NCBI GenBank assembly: GCA_047967505.1
Contig: CM106538.1
Reading direction: 5' to 3' (one strand)
Length of the DNA: 64,000 nt
Source: Dipteris shenzhenensis
Lineage: Eukaryota; Polypodiophyta; Polypodiopsida; Gleicheniales
In this document: positions 43,334-54,774 of the stretch, one piece after another
Layout of the letters: every line of letters begins with the position of its first letter
Position numbering within the stretch: position 1 is the first letter of the stretch
Position numbers and translations under genes: made by a program
Notes under the pieces: generated by a model
What the model was told of the DNA's origin: nothing
Databases searched by the model: none
What the model saw: the letters and a program-made list of their open reading frames with translations, nothing else

Positions 43334-44302
43334 TGTTAGAAATCGACCAACGGGGGGTACACACAGTGGAAGACTGATAGAATAGTCTAGGAGCTCACAC
43401 AGTGTGTGTGAGGTGTTGAATCACAAACTTTTTAACTTCATGTGCTTCAATAGATGTGCAGACTAGTAAATAGACAATGATCCAGCCAGATATAGAAACC
43501 ACCAAAACCATATATTTCTGTCCAAAGCTATGGACACTATACAAAAGATAGATCCAGAGTTCCACTTGGATGTGGTCCTCTGATCTTACGACAAGGTACT
43601 CCTACTATCTTCCAGATATCTCTAGATCACTGAGCCCGTGTGCTCCACCTCGAGCATATGTAGAGCCTTCATCCAAAGACCTCAACACCTTGCTGCCCTA
43701 GAAGAAACCCTAGGTTCCAGCCCTAGATGAGCTCAGTCTGCAGCATCAGTGGGACTCCTTTGCCTCCTAGATGTAGGCGTGAGGGTGAGTCTTTTGCTGG
43801 TCCCGCTGCTCCCAAAAACTGCTGGCTGCTGGATGACCAGCCTTCTTGGCCCTATATAAGGGCAGGGTGCTGCAACACCTGGCCCATTGATGCCTCTGGT
43901 CTGCACCATTCTAGGCCTGGTTGGCCAGCCCAAACCTGCCTATCTATGGCCCACCCTGCTGCAGATATTCCGCCATGTGTTGCGTCACTTCCAGAGATCA
44001 CTCCGCCATCGAGTGCTGCTCACAGATCTGCCTCTTCCAGGCCAGATCCATGCTGTGTATGCATTGCCATCTTCCTGTTCATAGGCTCCATTTGTTGCCA
44101 CTGCTGAGGGAAGCGGAAATGCTTGAGGGGAGACCTTCACGTCCGGTTCGGAGGGCGGTGATATCTCGACCCTCAAGTTTCTGTGAGGTGCTGCCCGTGT
44201 GGCATCCCCCTCTCTGTTCTCTGGGCATATCTTGCCCTGGGTCTCCCTCCCCCATGCTCTCCTCATTTGGGGCTTACAGATGGGGAGGAGACCTATCCAA
44301 CA
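43334..44302 (-). repeat. 5' LTR of the outer copia
   Basis: 969 bp, bounded by the primer site (43322-43333) and the target duplication TGGTC. It matches 23277-24368 but lacks about 125 bp after 43836 and a smaller piece near 43875, and has a replacement of about 85 bp at 44097-44180. A minus-strand TATA-like CTTATATAGG lies near 43852-43861. Confidence 0.85.
44097..44180 (+). other. Sequence resembling group II intron domain V-VI
   Basis: Within the LTR, sequence absent from the other LTR copy contains GAAGCGGAAATG and, after a short hairpin, CACGTCCGGTTCGGAGGG. These two strands pair much like domain V of plant organellar group II introns, where CACGTCCGGTTC is a recurrent 3' strand. The next 30 bases could form a domain VI-like stem. 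It looks like a scrap of organellar DNA captured during repair, but I cannot name the intron. Confidence 0.45.
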
Positions 44303-44307
44303 TGGTC

Positions 44308-46970
44308 CACGTTGATCGGAATCCCTCCAGCCATCTTTGGGATAATATTGTCGCACATTGGTCCTTGATCTTCCAGATCCCATGTTTCCACTATGAAGGC
44401 TTTAACAAGATCATCATGTGGTCTTTCTAGTATTATGTAATTGAGCTTGCTTGGGACATTGATCAGCAATTCAAACTTGTTGAAGTCTTTGTTGCCAATC
44501 TCAAAGTAATCTTGCAGCCATCGTTGAAAGACTCCACAAGGAGAAATCCTCCACTATCTGTACGGAATGCTTGCACTTTCCATTCTCACCAATAGTCATC
44601 CCAAAGCAATCTACTGAAATCTCCAATGAAGCATATTGAGCATACATACCCTGGAGACTCAGTTTGGTGTTGCTTGCTGTTGGAGCAAGCCAAGTGCCTC
44701 TCAGAAAGTACCCTCTACTTTCGTGTCTTTGTGTAAGTCTCTATTTATGCACACTCGGTGACTTCAAGCTCCTCAAGTTCCATTTCCGAGTGATGAGCTC
44801 CTCCATCTTTGCAGGTGATACTTTATTTTTTTCCCTTTGGGACACACCAAAAGGAGTGCGTAAGTGGGCTATCCTACCATCCTCACCTTGTGAAATGGGC
44901 TAAAATGGGTGATTGTGCTCTAAATTTGGTGGAGAAAACTAGCCTAACTTCATAAAATGCTTATTTGGTGCATGTAACTTAACTAAATTTTGCAACAAAC
45001 ATGATAGATATGTCTGGCCATTTGATTTGATATGCTACATGAACCAATTTGGATTTGCCAATCAAAAGCTATAGGCTATCAAAGTTTGGCAGTTTTTGGC
45101 GATCAAAATAGATTAAAAAAAAAAAATCGAGTGCCATGGTCACTCAGCTTTTTGTCGCAAACCCAAATGAGCACCTAATTTTTTAACATTTGCCTTTAAA
45201 AACAACATTGGTGGAATTGGACTAGTCCTTACATCCCAAGTTTAAGCAACACCTTCCAACCTCCACCACAAAGTCTAATTCTTGCTCCACTCTTCAATGT
45301 CTCTCATGAACACTGTGACATCTGGGTCTACAAACTCTTTCTCAATGAGGAATGGTGTCGTGACTCATCACTAATCGTAGTTCATCTCTTGCCACATTGG
45401 GTGATGCCATTTTAGATAGGCCCTTATTCTACGTTTGGTAGCCTTCGTCTTTTTGCAGTCTTTAGCAAAATGTCAAGGCGTGTCACAATAGAAGCACTTT
45501 CCTAGCACTTTTACTTTTTTTAGTTTTCACCATCAAAAGAGTCCTCATTGTCATTGTTGGCATCCTTGTTTTTTTGTAGCTTCTATTTGCCATACTTGTG
45601 TTTGGTCACGAAAGCCTTTTCATCATCTTTAGGCTTTCCATCATAGAGCTTCATTTAGGCTGCTTCTTGAAGCAACCACGTGACCAGCTCCTTGAACGTT
45701 ATTGGCCTTGTTTGTTCACCAGCTATGAGAATCGACACCAACCCTCAATAGCTCTTTGGAAGCTTACTAACCAAGAGCATGGCCAACTGATTGCTGGCCA
45801 CCTTCTGACCAATTGTTGCTAGTTGATCCCAGATAATCTTCACTCTTACAAGGAAGTTGTGGGCTTGTTTCGTTTCCCCATCATCATGGTAGACAACTGA
45901 TTTTCGCGCATGATGACTCTCCTAGTGTTTTTAGTTTCAAAAAGATCTGTAAGATCTTCCATGCTTTATGTGCCGTATCTATTAGCTAGATTTGGGGTAT
46001 CACCGAATCCGTAGTTGTCTCGACAATCATGAGAAAATGACTGCATTCTTCAGATTCCTCTCCTCTATGCTATCTAGATTTGCTTGAATCGAGATTTCTC
46101 CCATAGCATGTTACATCCATGACTGGACTAACTAGGGTATAGACTTATCAAAGCCTAGGCCTGACTACCTAATAGATCTGAGGTTAGGACATGGTCTAAT
46201 TTCTCTAGCCATCTTTGAAGTAATACCATCACTCACTGGTCCTCCACGGGCACAATCATCTCCTTGATCTTCCAGATCCCACGTCTCCACCATAAAGCTA
46301 ATTTCTCTAGCCATCTTTGGAGTAATACCATCACTCTCTGGTCCTCCATGGGCACAATCATCTCCTTGATTTTCCAGATCCCACATCTCCACCATAAAGC
46401 TTTGACACGATGATCATCTGGACTTTTCAGTGTCATGTAACTAGGCTTGCTTGGAAAAGTCTCACGGGCACCTTCACTAATCAACAACTAGAACTTGTTG
46501 AAGTCTTTGTCATTGTTGGAAAATGTGGGCCTTTGGGGCCTTGAGGTGGTCCTAATCGCCCTCGTGGCTTGGAACTATGTGAGTAATATGGAAGATAGGG
46601 GGCTTGGAGCCATTGGCGCTTGCGATGACTCATGGCAGAGGGCATTGGGACTTAATCTCATAAGCAATAATGTGACATGGTGGACCTTGGATATATGGAG
46701 TAGTGAAACCCTCTAGAGACATCCCTGGCAGATTCTTCCCTGTTTTTTGACAGTCACCAATGTCGAGTAAACTTGTAGCCGGCCTTGAAAGCCTCCACAA
46801 TGAGAAATCTCCCTTTGTTAAGCGTGTCACAATAGAAGCATTTTTGTGGGTCCTTTCTCTTCTTCTCATTTTCAGGCCAGGAGAGTCCCTGTCATCATTG
46901 TTGGCATCCTTCCTTTTTTGTGTTTCCATTTGACATCACGAGCAAGGCTATACCTCGATGACAACCTTTG
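44308..46970 (-). pseudogene. Gag region of an older copia element
   Basis: Decayed minus-strand gag: a zinc knuckle CFYCDTP-stop-HFAKDC near 45490-45440, and upstream blocks QLAMLLVSKLPKSY near 45770 and ITFKELVTWLLQEA near 45690. Near 44400 and 46250 the block TWDLEDQG occurs, so the start of the gag region is present more than once. The outer copia may have inserted in this element, since TGGTC at 44303 follows directly, but the left flank at 23271 shows no recognisable continuation. Many stops; no product. Confidence 0.7.
46196..46399. repeat. 102-bp tandem duplication
   Basis: CTAATTTCTCTAGCCATCTTTG begins at 46196 and 46298; the units differ at about seven positions. 102 is a multiple of three and on the minus strand the copies remain in one frame (MARE followed by MVETWDLEDQG). 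Confidence 0.93.
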
Positions 46971-46982
46971 GCTCTGATACCA
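46971..46982 (-). other. Primer-binding site of the older copia
   Basis: Minus strand TGGTATCAGAGC, perfect, directly after the presumed LTR end at 46983 (minus strand ...TCTCTTACA). Confidence 0.85.
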
Positions 46983-47938
46983 TGTAAGAGACCAACTCCC
47001 ATGCAGCGAAGCATTACCCCGAAATCAGAAGGTCCATGTATGGAACACCTATGTGCTTTATTTGACAGTAAGAGAGGGCAACACAGATTGGAAAGAGAAC
47101 TCAGATGTAAGCCAAAACAGAATATATATCAAGATAGATACCAAGTACAAAAATGGAAAGTATGAAAAGGTGGCTACGTTTGCTGCACCCTCTTAGGTAA
47201 ATACTCTTCCTCTTCTGCCAACGTAGCTGCTCAAGGCTGAGCACCCTTGCAAAAGCTCTGTTCTAATGTTCTCTATAGATAAAGATCCCTCGGATGTGCC
47301 ACCTTATGCTCTCCTGTAGTGTGTAGGTGGACACCTAGGTGTGCTACAGATGTCTGGTACTTCTGCCCTGTAAGAACCGATGGTGTAGATCCATTGATCT
47401 CCCTCGTCTTCATCCTGATGTGTGATCGGCAGGTTGGGACTCCCTGGAACGAATGTCTGTCCCTAAAGGATCCATTTATAGGCTTTGCAGCCAAACCTGG
47501 CCGACTAGTCAACAGACTGGCTGACCCAGTCTGTAATCCATCCGACTCAGCAGTCAGTCGACCTGCTGCTGTCTATATAAGGCCCTTTGATATGCGTCTT
47601 TCTGCTGGTTCCTGCTCCAGCCCTGCTGATCTTGGGGTCCACATCAAGGGACTTTTGATGGTGTTACACTGATGTCTCTTTTTGTATCAGGGTTTGTTCT
47701 ATTTTGAAGCATTCTTTACACATGTTTTGGCTGCTCTATATGCTGCGCACTTCTCAGGTCTGTGCTTGTGTCTTTTGCAATTGTTTACACATGAGTGAGT
47801 GATCTCGGTGAAGGTTGTGTTATCTTTGGGGAGTCTTCCAAGTTCCGCCTGCGGGGATTTTAGCAAGCTCTCTATATTATTTGACATAGAATCAGGACCT
47901 TTGTTGTGGTAGTTGGTACATGCTCAGGTTCTCTAACA
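46983..47938 (-). mobile_element. Probable 5' LTR of the older copia
   Basis: The left edge is fixed by the primer site. The right edge is less sure; minus-strand TGTTAGAGAACC ending at 47938 gives a 956-bp LTR with TG...CA ends. A minus-strand TATA box CTTATATAGACAG lies near 47572-47583, in a region whose composition resembles the promoter part of the 23277-44302 copia LTRs. No second copy is seen. Confidence 0.55.
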
Positions 47939-48931
<993 letters not shown>

Positions 48932-48969
48932 TAAGTGTGAAGCTTAAAGTTCCATATCTCTTTGAGCAG

Positions 48970-49032
48970 GATTTAACTGGTGGGATGCCTGTACCTGTTG
49001 AAGGTCCTGACTCTCCTCTCTTCGCAATGGAG
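48970..49032 (+). CDS. Plastid GET3-like ATPase, second exon (partial gene)
   Basis: 63 bp between acceptor TTTGAGCAG (48961-48969) and donor GAG|GTATTT (49033). It encodes DLTGGMPVPVEGPDSPLFAM plus E, which directly continues the family sequence after SLSDSFAQ. The phase matches the preceding exon. The following exons, beginning with the segment after ALE in family members, were not found in the rest of the window. Either the introns are very long, with the young gypsy and the copia lying in one, or only a fragment of the gene is present. Confidence 0.82.
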
Positions 49033-49655
49033 GTATTTAGCAATCAACCTCCTCTGAAAGCTGGATTGGGCATCAAGTTCAAAAGTTATCCCATCTGTTC
49101 TGGAGAGCTAATGATTCTGACTGTCATTTTATACCTTGCATCTGTGAAGTTTCCTCTTTTTGCAGTCTAATCTGCAATTTTTACGTTGCTTTCTTCCTTT
49201 TCTTTGATAAAGGAAATTTGCCTAGTTACCAACACGTACATCGGTACCAAAAAGCTTTGGCCTCTGCTTCAGAGTGAATACATGCAAAATTTCAATCACC
49301 AAATGGCAGATCGGGATACCAACTTTGCCATGACCATAGGCTTTTGTGCATCAACCATAAACCGGTGGAACGAAAATATTTGCTGTTGGTTCCTTTCACC
49401 CCCTTCGTTAGAAAGACTTGTGGATGGGTTTTGAAGCGGGGGATCTTTTCAGTCCTAAAATTTCAAGCGACAAATTTGTGTAATACTCTCAATACATGGA
49501 GCTTTTGATATGAAATGTGTAAAGACATCTCTCCACAGTGTGTCACCATTTGACCAGAACTCTGCTGAAGCTCAATCCAGTTTTATTTGAAGGACCCACA
49601 TTGATATGCCTTTTCCTTAAGTACTACGTGTTATCCTCAGTTATCGCTGAAATTG
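49033..49655 (+). other. Probable intron of the GET3-like gene
   Basis: It begins at a splice donor. The small plus-strand frames (49186-49434 and others) have no recognisable domain. The gypsy element inserted at its right end, at 49660. Confidence 0.5.
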
Positions 49656-49660
49656 AGTAG

Positions 49661-50181
49661 TGACACATCCCAGCACTCCTGAAACCCCTGATCTGCAAAA
49701 TAACCACACACAACATCAGAACTGAGCAGGCTGCTCACCACCCAACCGTGACATCTACGGGATGTGATCCCGAATCAGAAGATGTCCCCCCGAGCCACGA
49801 GCTGAGCTACTGGCACGAACTCCCAATCAGATCCCAACCAGCCTGGTGTCCCATACCACCAGGTGGCGCTGTGAAGCCCTGGATCTGCCACTGGGCCTTG
49901 GGCTACGCTAAGATGCAGGCGCGCGTCCGCGGCACAATCCAGGATCAGACCTAGCACCTGGGAACGAGACTTGCTCCCAACTGCACACTGAGAACTGAAC
50001 CCCCTGGGCCTCTTTTATAGACTCGGGCCCCGGCGCCAAAAATAGCGAAAACCTATAAATAGTTCGTACCCTTGCCACTCAACCCGAGAATCAAGCCTGC
50101 CTAGCTCTAAGCCTCCCCAGGCTAACCTGAGCTAGTTCTGTGTACCTAGTACACGTCAGATACCGATCCGTGCACATGACA
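49661..50181 (-). repeat. 3' LTR of the young gypsy
   Basis: 521 bp with TG...CA ends; minus-strand TATA box CTATAAAAGAGG near 50009-50020. A purine-rich tract (minus strand AGAGGAGGGGGAGTA, 50182-50196) precedes it and would prime plus-strand synthesis. Confidence 0.95.
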
Positions 50182-50194
50182 TACTCCCCCTCCT

Positions 50195-53100
50195 CTAAGA
50201 ACTCACTCCTGAGTTCGGTAAGAAATCGGGAAATGTTCTTTGGAGGTTTTGTAATGTCTCCCATGTTGCATCCTCCTCAACACGATCCTTCCACTTAATC
50301 TTGTATTCCGTGATAGTACGATTTCGAATCTGTCTTTCACGGAATTCAAGAATAGATTCAGGTTCGTGAGGAATAAAAGTTAAATCTGTAACTTCTATAA
50401 TCTCATGAGGAGAAACAATTTGATCATCTGCACCCAATACTTCTTTCAGTCTACTGACATGAAAGACTGGATGTACTTTAACATCAGGAGGCAATTCTAG
50501 TCGATATGCAACTGGTCCAATTCTTTTAATGACCTTGAATGGGCCACAATATCTGGGGGATAATTTCGGAACGAAACCAGTACTTAGGCTCTTGGATTCC
50601 TTAGGAATTCGCAAATATACCATCGTTCCTTCAGAGAACTCTCTAGGTGAACGATGTCTATTAGCATAAAATCTGTCCCGATCTTGGGCACTTCTAATAG
50701 ACTCCTTGGCAAACTGCAACATTTCCTGCATGTCTTGCAAGAAGTTCTTAGCAGCATCATTTTGAATCCCTTTTAATCCAACCATAACTGGTGACTTAGG
50801 TTGAAACCCGTACATAAGCATAAAAGGACTATAACCTGTACTAGAATGCTTTGCACTGTTGTAAGCAAATTCAATCATGGGTAGATAATCTTCCCATGAA
50901 GACTGCCTCTTAGATACATATGCCCGAAGCATGTCTTCAACCAACTGGTTGACCTTCTCTGTACTGCCATCGGATTGTGCATGATCCGAGGAACTCATAC
51001 TTAGAGTAGTTTCCAACTTCTCAAATAGAAGTGTCCAGAAGTTACTTGTAAACTTTGAGTCCCTGTCACTGACTATGTCAGATGGCAAACCATACAGCTT
51101 GAACAAGTGGTCCACAAACTCGTGAGCCAGCTGAACAGCTGAAATAGTTGTTCTTGTAGGTAAGAATCTAGCCATTTTTGTCAAACGGTCGACTATGACC
51201 CAAATAGAGTCATGACCCTTGCGCGTTCGAGGTAAACCAGTAATAAAATCCATGGAAATACTTTCCCATTTATTACCTGGAATCTGTAATGGCTGTAATA
51301 AGCCCGCGCTCCTAAGGCGTTCAGCCCTAGTAACCTGACAAACTCGGCAACCTACCACATAGTTCTCTACAAATGCACGCATCTTAGGCCAATAAAAGGT
51401 ATGCTTCACAAGAGACAGAGTCCTATGTATACCTGGATGTCCCGCACTAGGAGCATCATGACACTCCCAGAGAATCTTGGATTTGAGGTCCAGAACATCA
51501 GGTACACAAATCTTTTCATTCCGGAACAGCAAGCCGTTCCTAATCATCCACTGACCTCCCGCCGCCTGTATCCTAGGTGGCACAATCCCTGAGTCCTGGT
51601 CAACCATGGAGCTCCCATCCTGGACTCTCTGCCAATAAGAACTGAAATGACTATCAGTTGCGTATAGCCCTCTCAAGGATTGAAATAGGTCTGAGGATAT
51701 TTCCGTAAATGACAAAGCATTTACAAACTTAACTCGACTTAAGGCATCCGCCACACTATTCAACGAACCCTTACGATAACGTATTTCGAAATCAAAATCC
51801 TGCATTAACTCTGCCCATCTGGCTTTCCTTCCTCTCAATTCTGATCCATCACACACATACTTAATTGACTGGTGATCAGTCAATACAAGGAACTTTGAAC
51901 CATACAAGTAGTGTCTCCAAACCTTGAGAGCATACACTACCGCATAAAGTTCCTTCTCGAGTGTGGGCCAACGATACTGAGTGTCGTCTAGCTTCTTACT
52001 CTCAAAAGCTACAGGTCTGCCCTCTTGGAATAGAGCTGCCCCAATCGCATAATCACTCGCATCGGCCTCTAAAACATAAGGCCGGGTAGGATCGGGTAAT
52101 GCAAGAACGGGTGCTTCCTTGATAGATAACTTCAAGGTTTCAAAAGCCTTGTTCATTGCATCATTCCAAGGAATCGGCTGAGTAGACCTGCGTCCACGAC
52201 CTTTCAATATGTTGGTCAAGGGTACCGTGATTTGGGAGTAATCACGGACTGACTTCCGAAGAAATACCGTAAATCCTAGGAAAGAGCGAAGTTGTTTCAC
52301 AGTCTGAGGGATAGGCCATTCTAAAACCTTCTGGATACGATCCAGATCAATGCTAATACCTTCAGAAGAAATCTTGTGTCCTAAGTAAATGATCTCCTTC
52401 ATAAAGAAGTCACATTTACTCATCTTGGCATAAAGCTTATGCTGTCTTAGAACAAGTAAGACAACCCGAAGGTGTCCTATATGATCCTCAAGCGTTTTAC
52501 TATATACCAAGATATCATCTAAGAACACGACAACAAATTTGCCCAGATAATCCCTGAACAAATCGTTCATCATCTGCTGAAAAGTAGCAGGAGCATTGGT
52601 CAAACCAAAAGGTAATACGAGGAACTCGTAATGACCATACCTAGTCCGGAATGCGGTCCTATCTATGTGTTTAGCATAGATACGGATTTGATGATAACCC
52701 GTACGCAAATCAATCTTAGTGAAATACTTCGCTCCGGCCAAACGGTCTATCAAATCATCAGAACGAGGTAAAGGATAGCGGTTCTTAATTGTAACTTTAT
52801 TGAGTCGTTTATAATCTATACACATCCTCCAGGAAGAATCCTTCTTCTTTCTTAAGAGGACAGGTGCACCCCAAGGAGATTTACTTGGGCGGATATAGCC
52901 CATATTCAGGTAATCCTGAAGCTGGATAGCTAACTCATCCTCCTCTACCTGGCTCATCCTATACGGTGGTACACTGATAGGTTGAGCCCCTGGGACTAAG
53001 TCTATGCGATGATCTACTGCCCTTTCTGGAGGTAACCCTTCCGGCAGTTGAGCTGGGAATACGTCCTTAAAATTATCTAACAACGTTCTCAATTCTCGGT

Positions 53101-53635
53101 GTTCAAACACACTTAATTCATTTTTGTTAATTACCGAAACAATAAATGAAGAAAGTGGAATCAAAACACACTGATAGACATCATAATGAGAAGTGTTCAA
53201 TATATTCCGAAGCTGCATCGCAGATACAATAGGCCCCTGAGAAGGGATAATCTTATCACACTGAATACAAAATTGGGTGCCTTTGTCTTCAAAAGAAAGG
53301 GTATGCTCCGTCCATCCGATCTGGATATTGTGGGTTTTAAACCACTCTATCCCGATCAGCAAGTCTACATGCTCTAAATGCATAACATAACATGTGAGAG
53401 CTCCCGTGTAGGCTTGAATCCGGATGGGAAGCGCTTCAACCTTGCGATCCCAAAACTGCTTCCCGGCTGGTAGCTGCACCTCGTAGGTGTGGTCGCTAGG
53501 TACTGTGGACAGCCCCATCTTCTGCACAAATTTGTAATTAACAAAATTGTGAGAGCTGCCCGGATCAAAGAGAATGTGAACCCGTTGGTCCCTAACTTCT
53601 CCATAAACTCGGAAAAGATCATGGGAACCAAACAA
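50195..53635 (-). CDS. Gypsy pol: protease, RT, RNase H, integrase, chromodomain
   Basis: 1146 codons from the first Met; the open frame extends further upstream to about 53830. Protease site ILFDPGSSHNF near residue 25. Reverse transcriptase about 250-430 ([28 protein letters not shown], catalytic VVFLDDILVYS near 367). RNase H about 510-620 (LEADASDYAIGAAL, LTDHQSIKY). Integrase about 730-1010 (zinc finger GHPGIHRT...CRVCQ; SMDFITGLPRT, VSDRDSKFTSNFW and STEKVNQLVEDM). Chromodomain at the C-terminus (near 1085-1135: ITEYKIKWKDRVEEDATWE). All catalytic residues look intact. It lies in the -1 frame relative to gag. Confidence 0.95.
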   Translation of the reverse strand: MFGSHDLFRVYGEVRDQRVHILFDPGSSHNFVNYKFVQKMGLSTVPSDHTYEVQLPAGKQFWDRKVEALPIRIQAYTGALTCYVMHLEHVDLLIGIEWFKTHNIQIGWTEHTLSFEDKGTQFCIQCDKIIPSQGPIVSAMQLRNILNTSHYDVYQCVLIPLSSFIVSVINKNELSVFEHRELRTLLDNFKDVFPAQLPEGLPPERAVDHRIDLVPGAQPISVPPYRMSQVEEDELAIQLQDYLNMGYIRPSKSPWGAPVLLRKKKDSSWRMCIDYKRLNKVTIKNRYPLPRSDDLIDRLAGAKYFTKIDLRTGYHQIRIYAKHIDRTAFRTRYGHYEFLVLPFGLTNAPATFQQMMNDLFRDYLGKFVVVFLDDILVYSKTLEDHIGHLRVVLLVLRQHKLYAKMSKCDFFMKEIIYLGHKISSEGISIDLDRIQKVLEWPIPQTVKQLRSFLGFTVFLRKSVRDYSQITVPLTNILKGRGRRSTQPIPWNDAMNKAFETLKLSIKEAPVLALPDPTRPYVLEADASDYAIGAALFQEGRPVAFESKKLDDTQYRWPTLEKELYAVVYALKVWRHYLYGSKFLVLTDHQSIKYVCDGSELRGRKARWAELMQDFDFEIRYRKGSLNSVADALSRVKFVNALSFTEISSDLFQSLRGLYATDSHFSSYWQRVQDGSSMVDQDSGIVPPRIQAAGGQWMIRNGLLFRNEKICVPDVLDLKSKILWECHDAPSAGHPGIHRTLSLVKHTFYWPKMRAFVENYVVGCRVCQVTRAERLRSAGLLQPLQIPGNKWESISMDFITGLPRTRKGHDSIWVIVDRLTKMARFLPTRTTISAVQLAHEFVDHLFKLYGLPSDIVSDRDSKFTSNFWTLLFEKLETTLSMSSSDHAQSDGSTEKVNQLVEDMLRAYVSKRQSSWEDYLPMIEFAYNSAKHSSTGYSPFMLMYGFQPKSPVMVGLKGIQNDAAKNFLQDMQEMLQFAKESIRSAQDRDRFYANRHRSPREFSEGTMVYLRIPKESKSLSTGFVPKLSPRYCGPFKVIKRIGPVAYRLELPPDVKVHPVFHVSRLKEVLGADDQIVSPHEIIEVTDLTFIPHEPESILEFRERQIRNRTITEYKIKWKDRVEEDATWETLQNLQRTFPDFLPNSGVSS

Positions 53636-54774
53636 CGAAGTATTAAAGGTACAATTGCAAGAAAGGGGCAGGTAATGACATTTACTGAAATACCTGTCAT
53701 TGTAACCTGGTTGGCTCCCTTGGCTGCGGTACGCGGACCTGCCTGGAGCTTCGGTCCTAGCACCAATCTCTGGTTCTTCCGCTTAGGACACTCATTCTTC
53801 GTGTGGCCCCGCTCCTCGCAATAAAAACACCGGCCCTCTTTCTTGAGCCTGAGAGTGCGAAGGAAACGGGCCTTACCATTCTTCGCAGGAGTTAAGCTTT
53901 TCCTGGAGGCGTTGTCCGTAGACTTCGTCTCCCCAATACCAGTCGCATGCTGAAAGAACTTGCGTTTGTTCTTTCCGCTGGTCTCGGTAACTGTGGTTGC
54001 CTTGGTTCCGGCCATGGTATCATCATATATGCGCGCATATGTCATGGCCTCCTGCAATGTTGTGCACTTGTTATTCTTAATCTGTAACTTATAGGAGTCT
54101 GGCAAACCATCCACGAAAAAACCTAACAAGGTTACAGGATCCATCTTGGTGGCCCTGGTTTGCAGATCCCTAAATCTCTGAAGATAAACTTCAAAAGTTA
54201 AATTCAATTTTGACATATCGAGGGCTTTGAGCTTGCCGACGATATCGTAGTCATCTTCCTTCTTCAGGAACTCCTTCCTGAAGATACCCTCAAATTCTGT
54301 CCAAGTGTCAGGCTTAGGCTGAAGTTCTTTCCACCAAAGCAAGGCTTTACCTGACATAAACCCTGCTGCTAGCTGAATCTTTTTCTCGTCTGGATAGGGG
54401 TGAAATTGGAAGTGAACTTGCCACTTGTGCAGCCAAGTGTCAACCACCTCCTTTGTTCTTGATTTCTGGTCACCTGGAAAGGGATCCGGAGTGATATTCG
54501 GGCCTAGCACGGAGGCCATGGCATCCACATGCGTGAGTGCCTGAACCGTGCTAGCCAGAAGAGTCAAGGTAGCTTGTATCCCTTGGAGTTGCTGTGTCAA
54601 CCCCGATTGATTAGCGTTGACCTGCTCAAATTTACCATCTAGAGCAGTCGTGAACTCACTGAAGGCTTTCTTAGTGATCAGGTCGTCATAGAGACCCTGA
54701 TCATCCTCTCCCACTGGAGTGTAATCTAATTCCTGCTCTCCCATAGTGAACTCGGGATTCGGAGCATCAGACAT
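53374..54774 (-). CDS. Gypsy gag
   Basis: 466 codons from MSDAPNPEFTMGEQELDYTP. A coiled-coil-like segment (about 40-85) precedes the Retrotrans_gag capsid domain (about 95-235; KALLWWKELQPKPDTWTEFE). A CCHC zinc knuckle, CFYCEERGHTKNEC, lies near residue 315. After about residue 345 the reading becomes unlike gag and overlaps the pol frame, so the functional Gag probably ends, or shifts into pol, before 53635. It forms the particle that packages element RNA. Confidence 0.93.
   Translation of the reverse strand: MSDAPNPEFTMGEQELDYTPVGEDDQGLYDDLITKKAFSEFTTALDGKFEQVNANQSGLTQQLQGIQATLTLLASTVQALTHVDAMASVLGPNITPDPFPGDQKSRTKEVVDTWLHKWQVHFQFHPYPDEKKIQLAAGFMSGKALLWWKELQPKPDTWTEFEGIFRKEFLKKEDDYDIVGKLKALDMSKLNLTFEVYLQRFRDLQTRATKMDPVTLLGFFVDGLPDSYKLQIKNNKCTTLQEAMTYARIYDDTMAGTKATTVTETSGKNKRKFFQHATGIGETKSTDNASRKSLTPAKNGKARFLRTLRLKKEGRCFYCEERGHTKNECPKRKNQRLVLGPKLQAGPRTAAKGANQVTMTGISVNVITCPFLAIVPLILRCLVPMIFSEFMEKLGTNGFTFSLIRAALTILLITNLCRRWGCPQYLATTPTRCSYQPGSSFGIARLKRFPSGFKPTRELSHVMLCI

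Larger units (their letters stand above)
23277..44302 (-). mobile_element. Outer copia-type element, gag-only, carrying nested insertions
   Basis: LTRs are 23277-24368 (3') and 43334-44302 (5'). Target duplication TGGTC is perfect at 23272-23276 and 44303-44307. The primer site TGGTATCAGAGC is at 43322-43333. The 5' internal part encodes gag with a zinc knuckle (42229-43187). When the gypsy insertion at 25251-42113 and one copy of its duplication are ignored, the reading continues in frame from YADIEVTL to IEMWADKESE. Protease, integrase and reverse transcriptase are absent from its own sequence, so it was probably non-autonomous before the insertion. Confidence 0.85.

Noticed and set aside
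49186-49434. An 82-codon frame after the GET3-like exons as a further exon
   Set aside because: The translation does not resemble the family sequence expected after the second exon, and it lacks suitable splice sites in phase.
49748-49954. A 68-codon frame present identically placed in both gypsy LTRs (also 55896-56102)
   Set aside because: Its duplication is explained by the LTRs. It is antisense to the element and has no recognisable motif.
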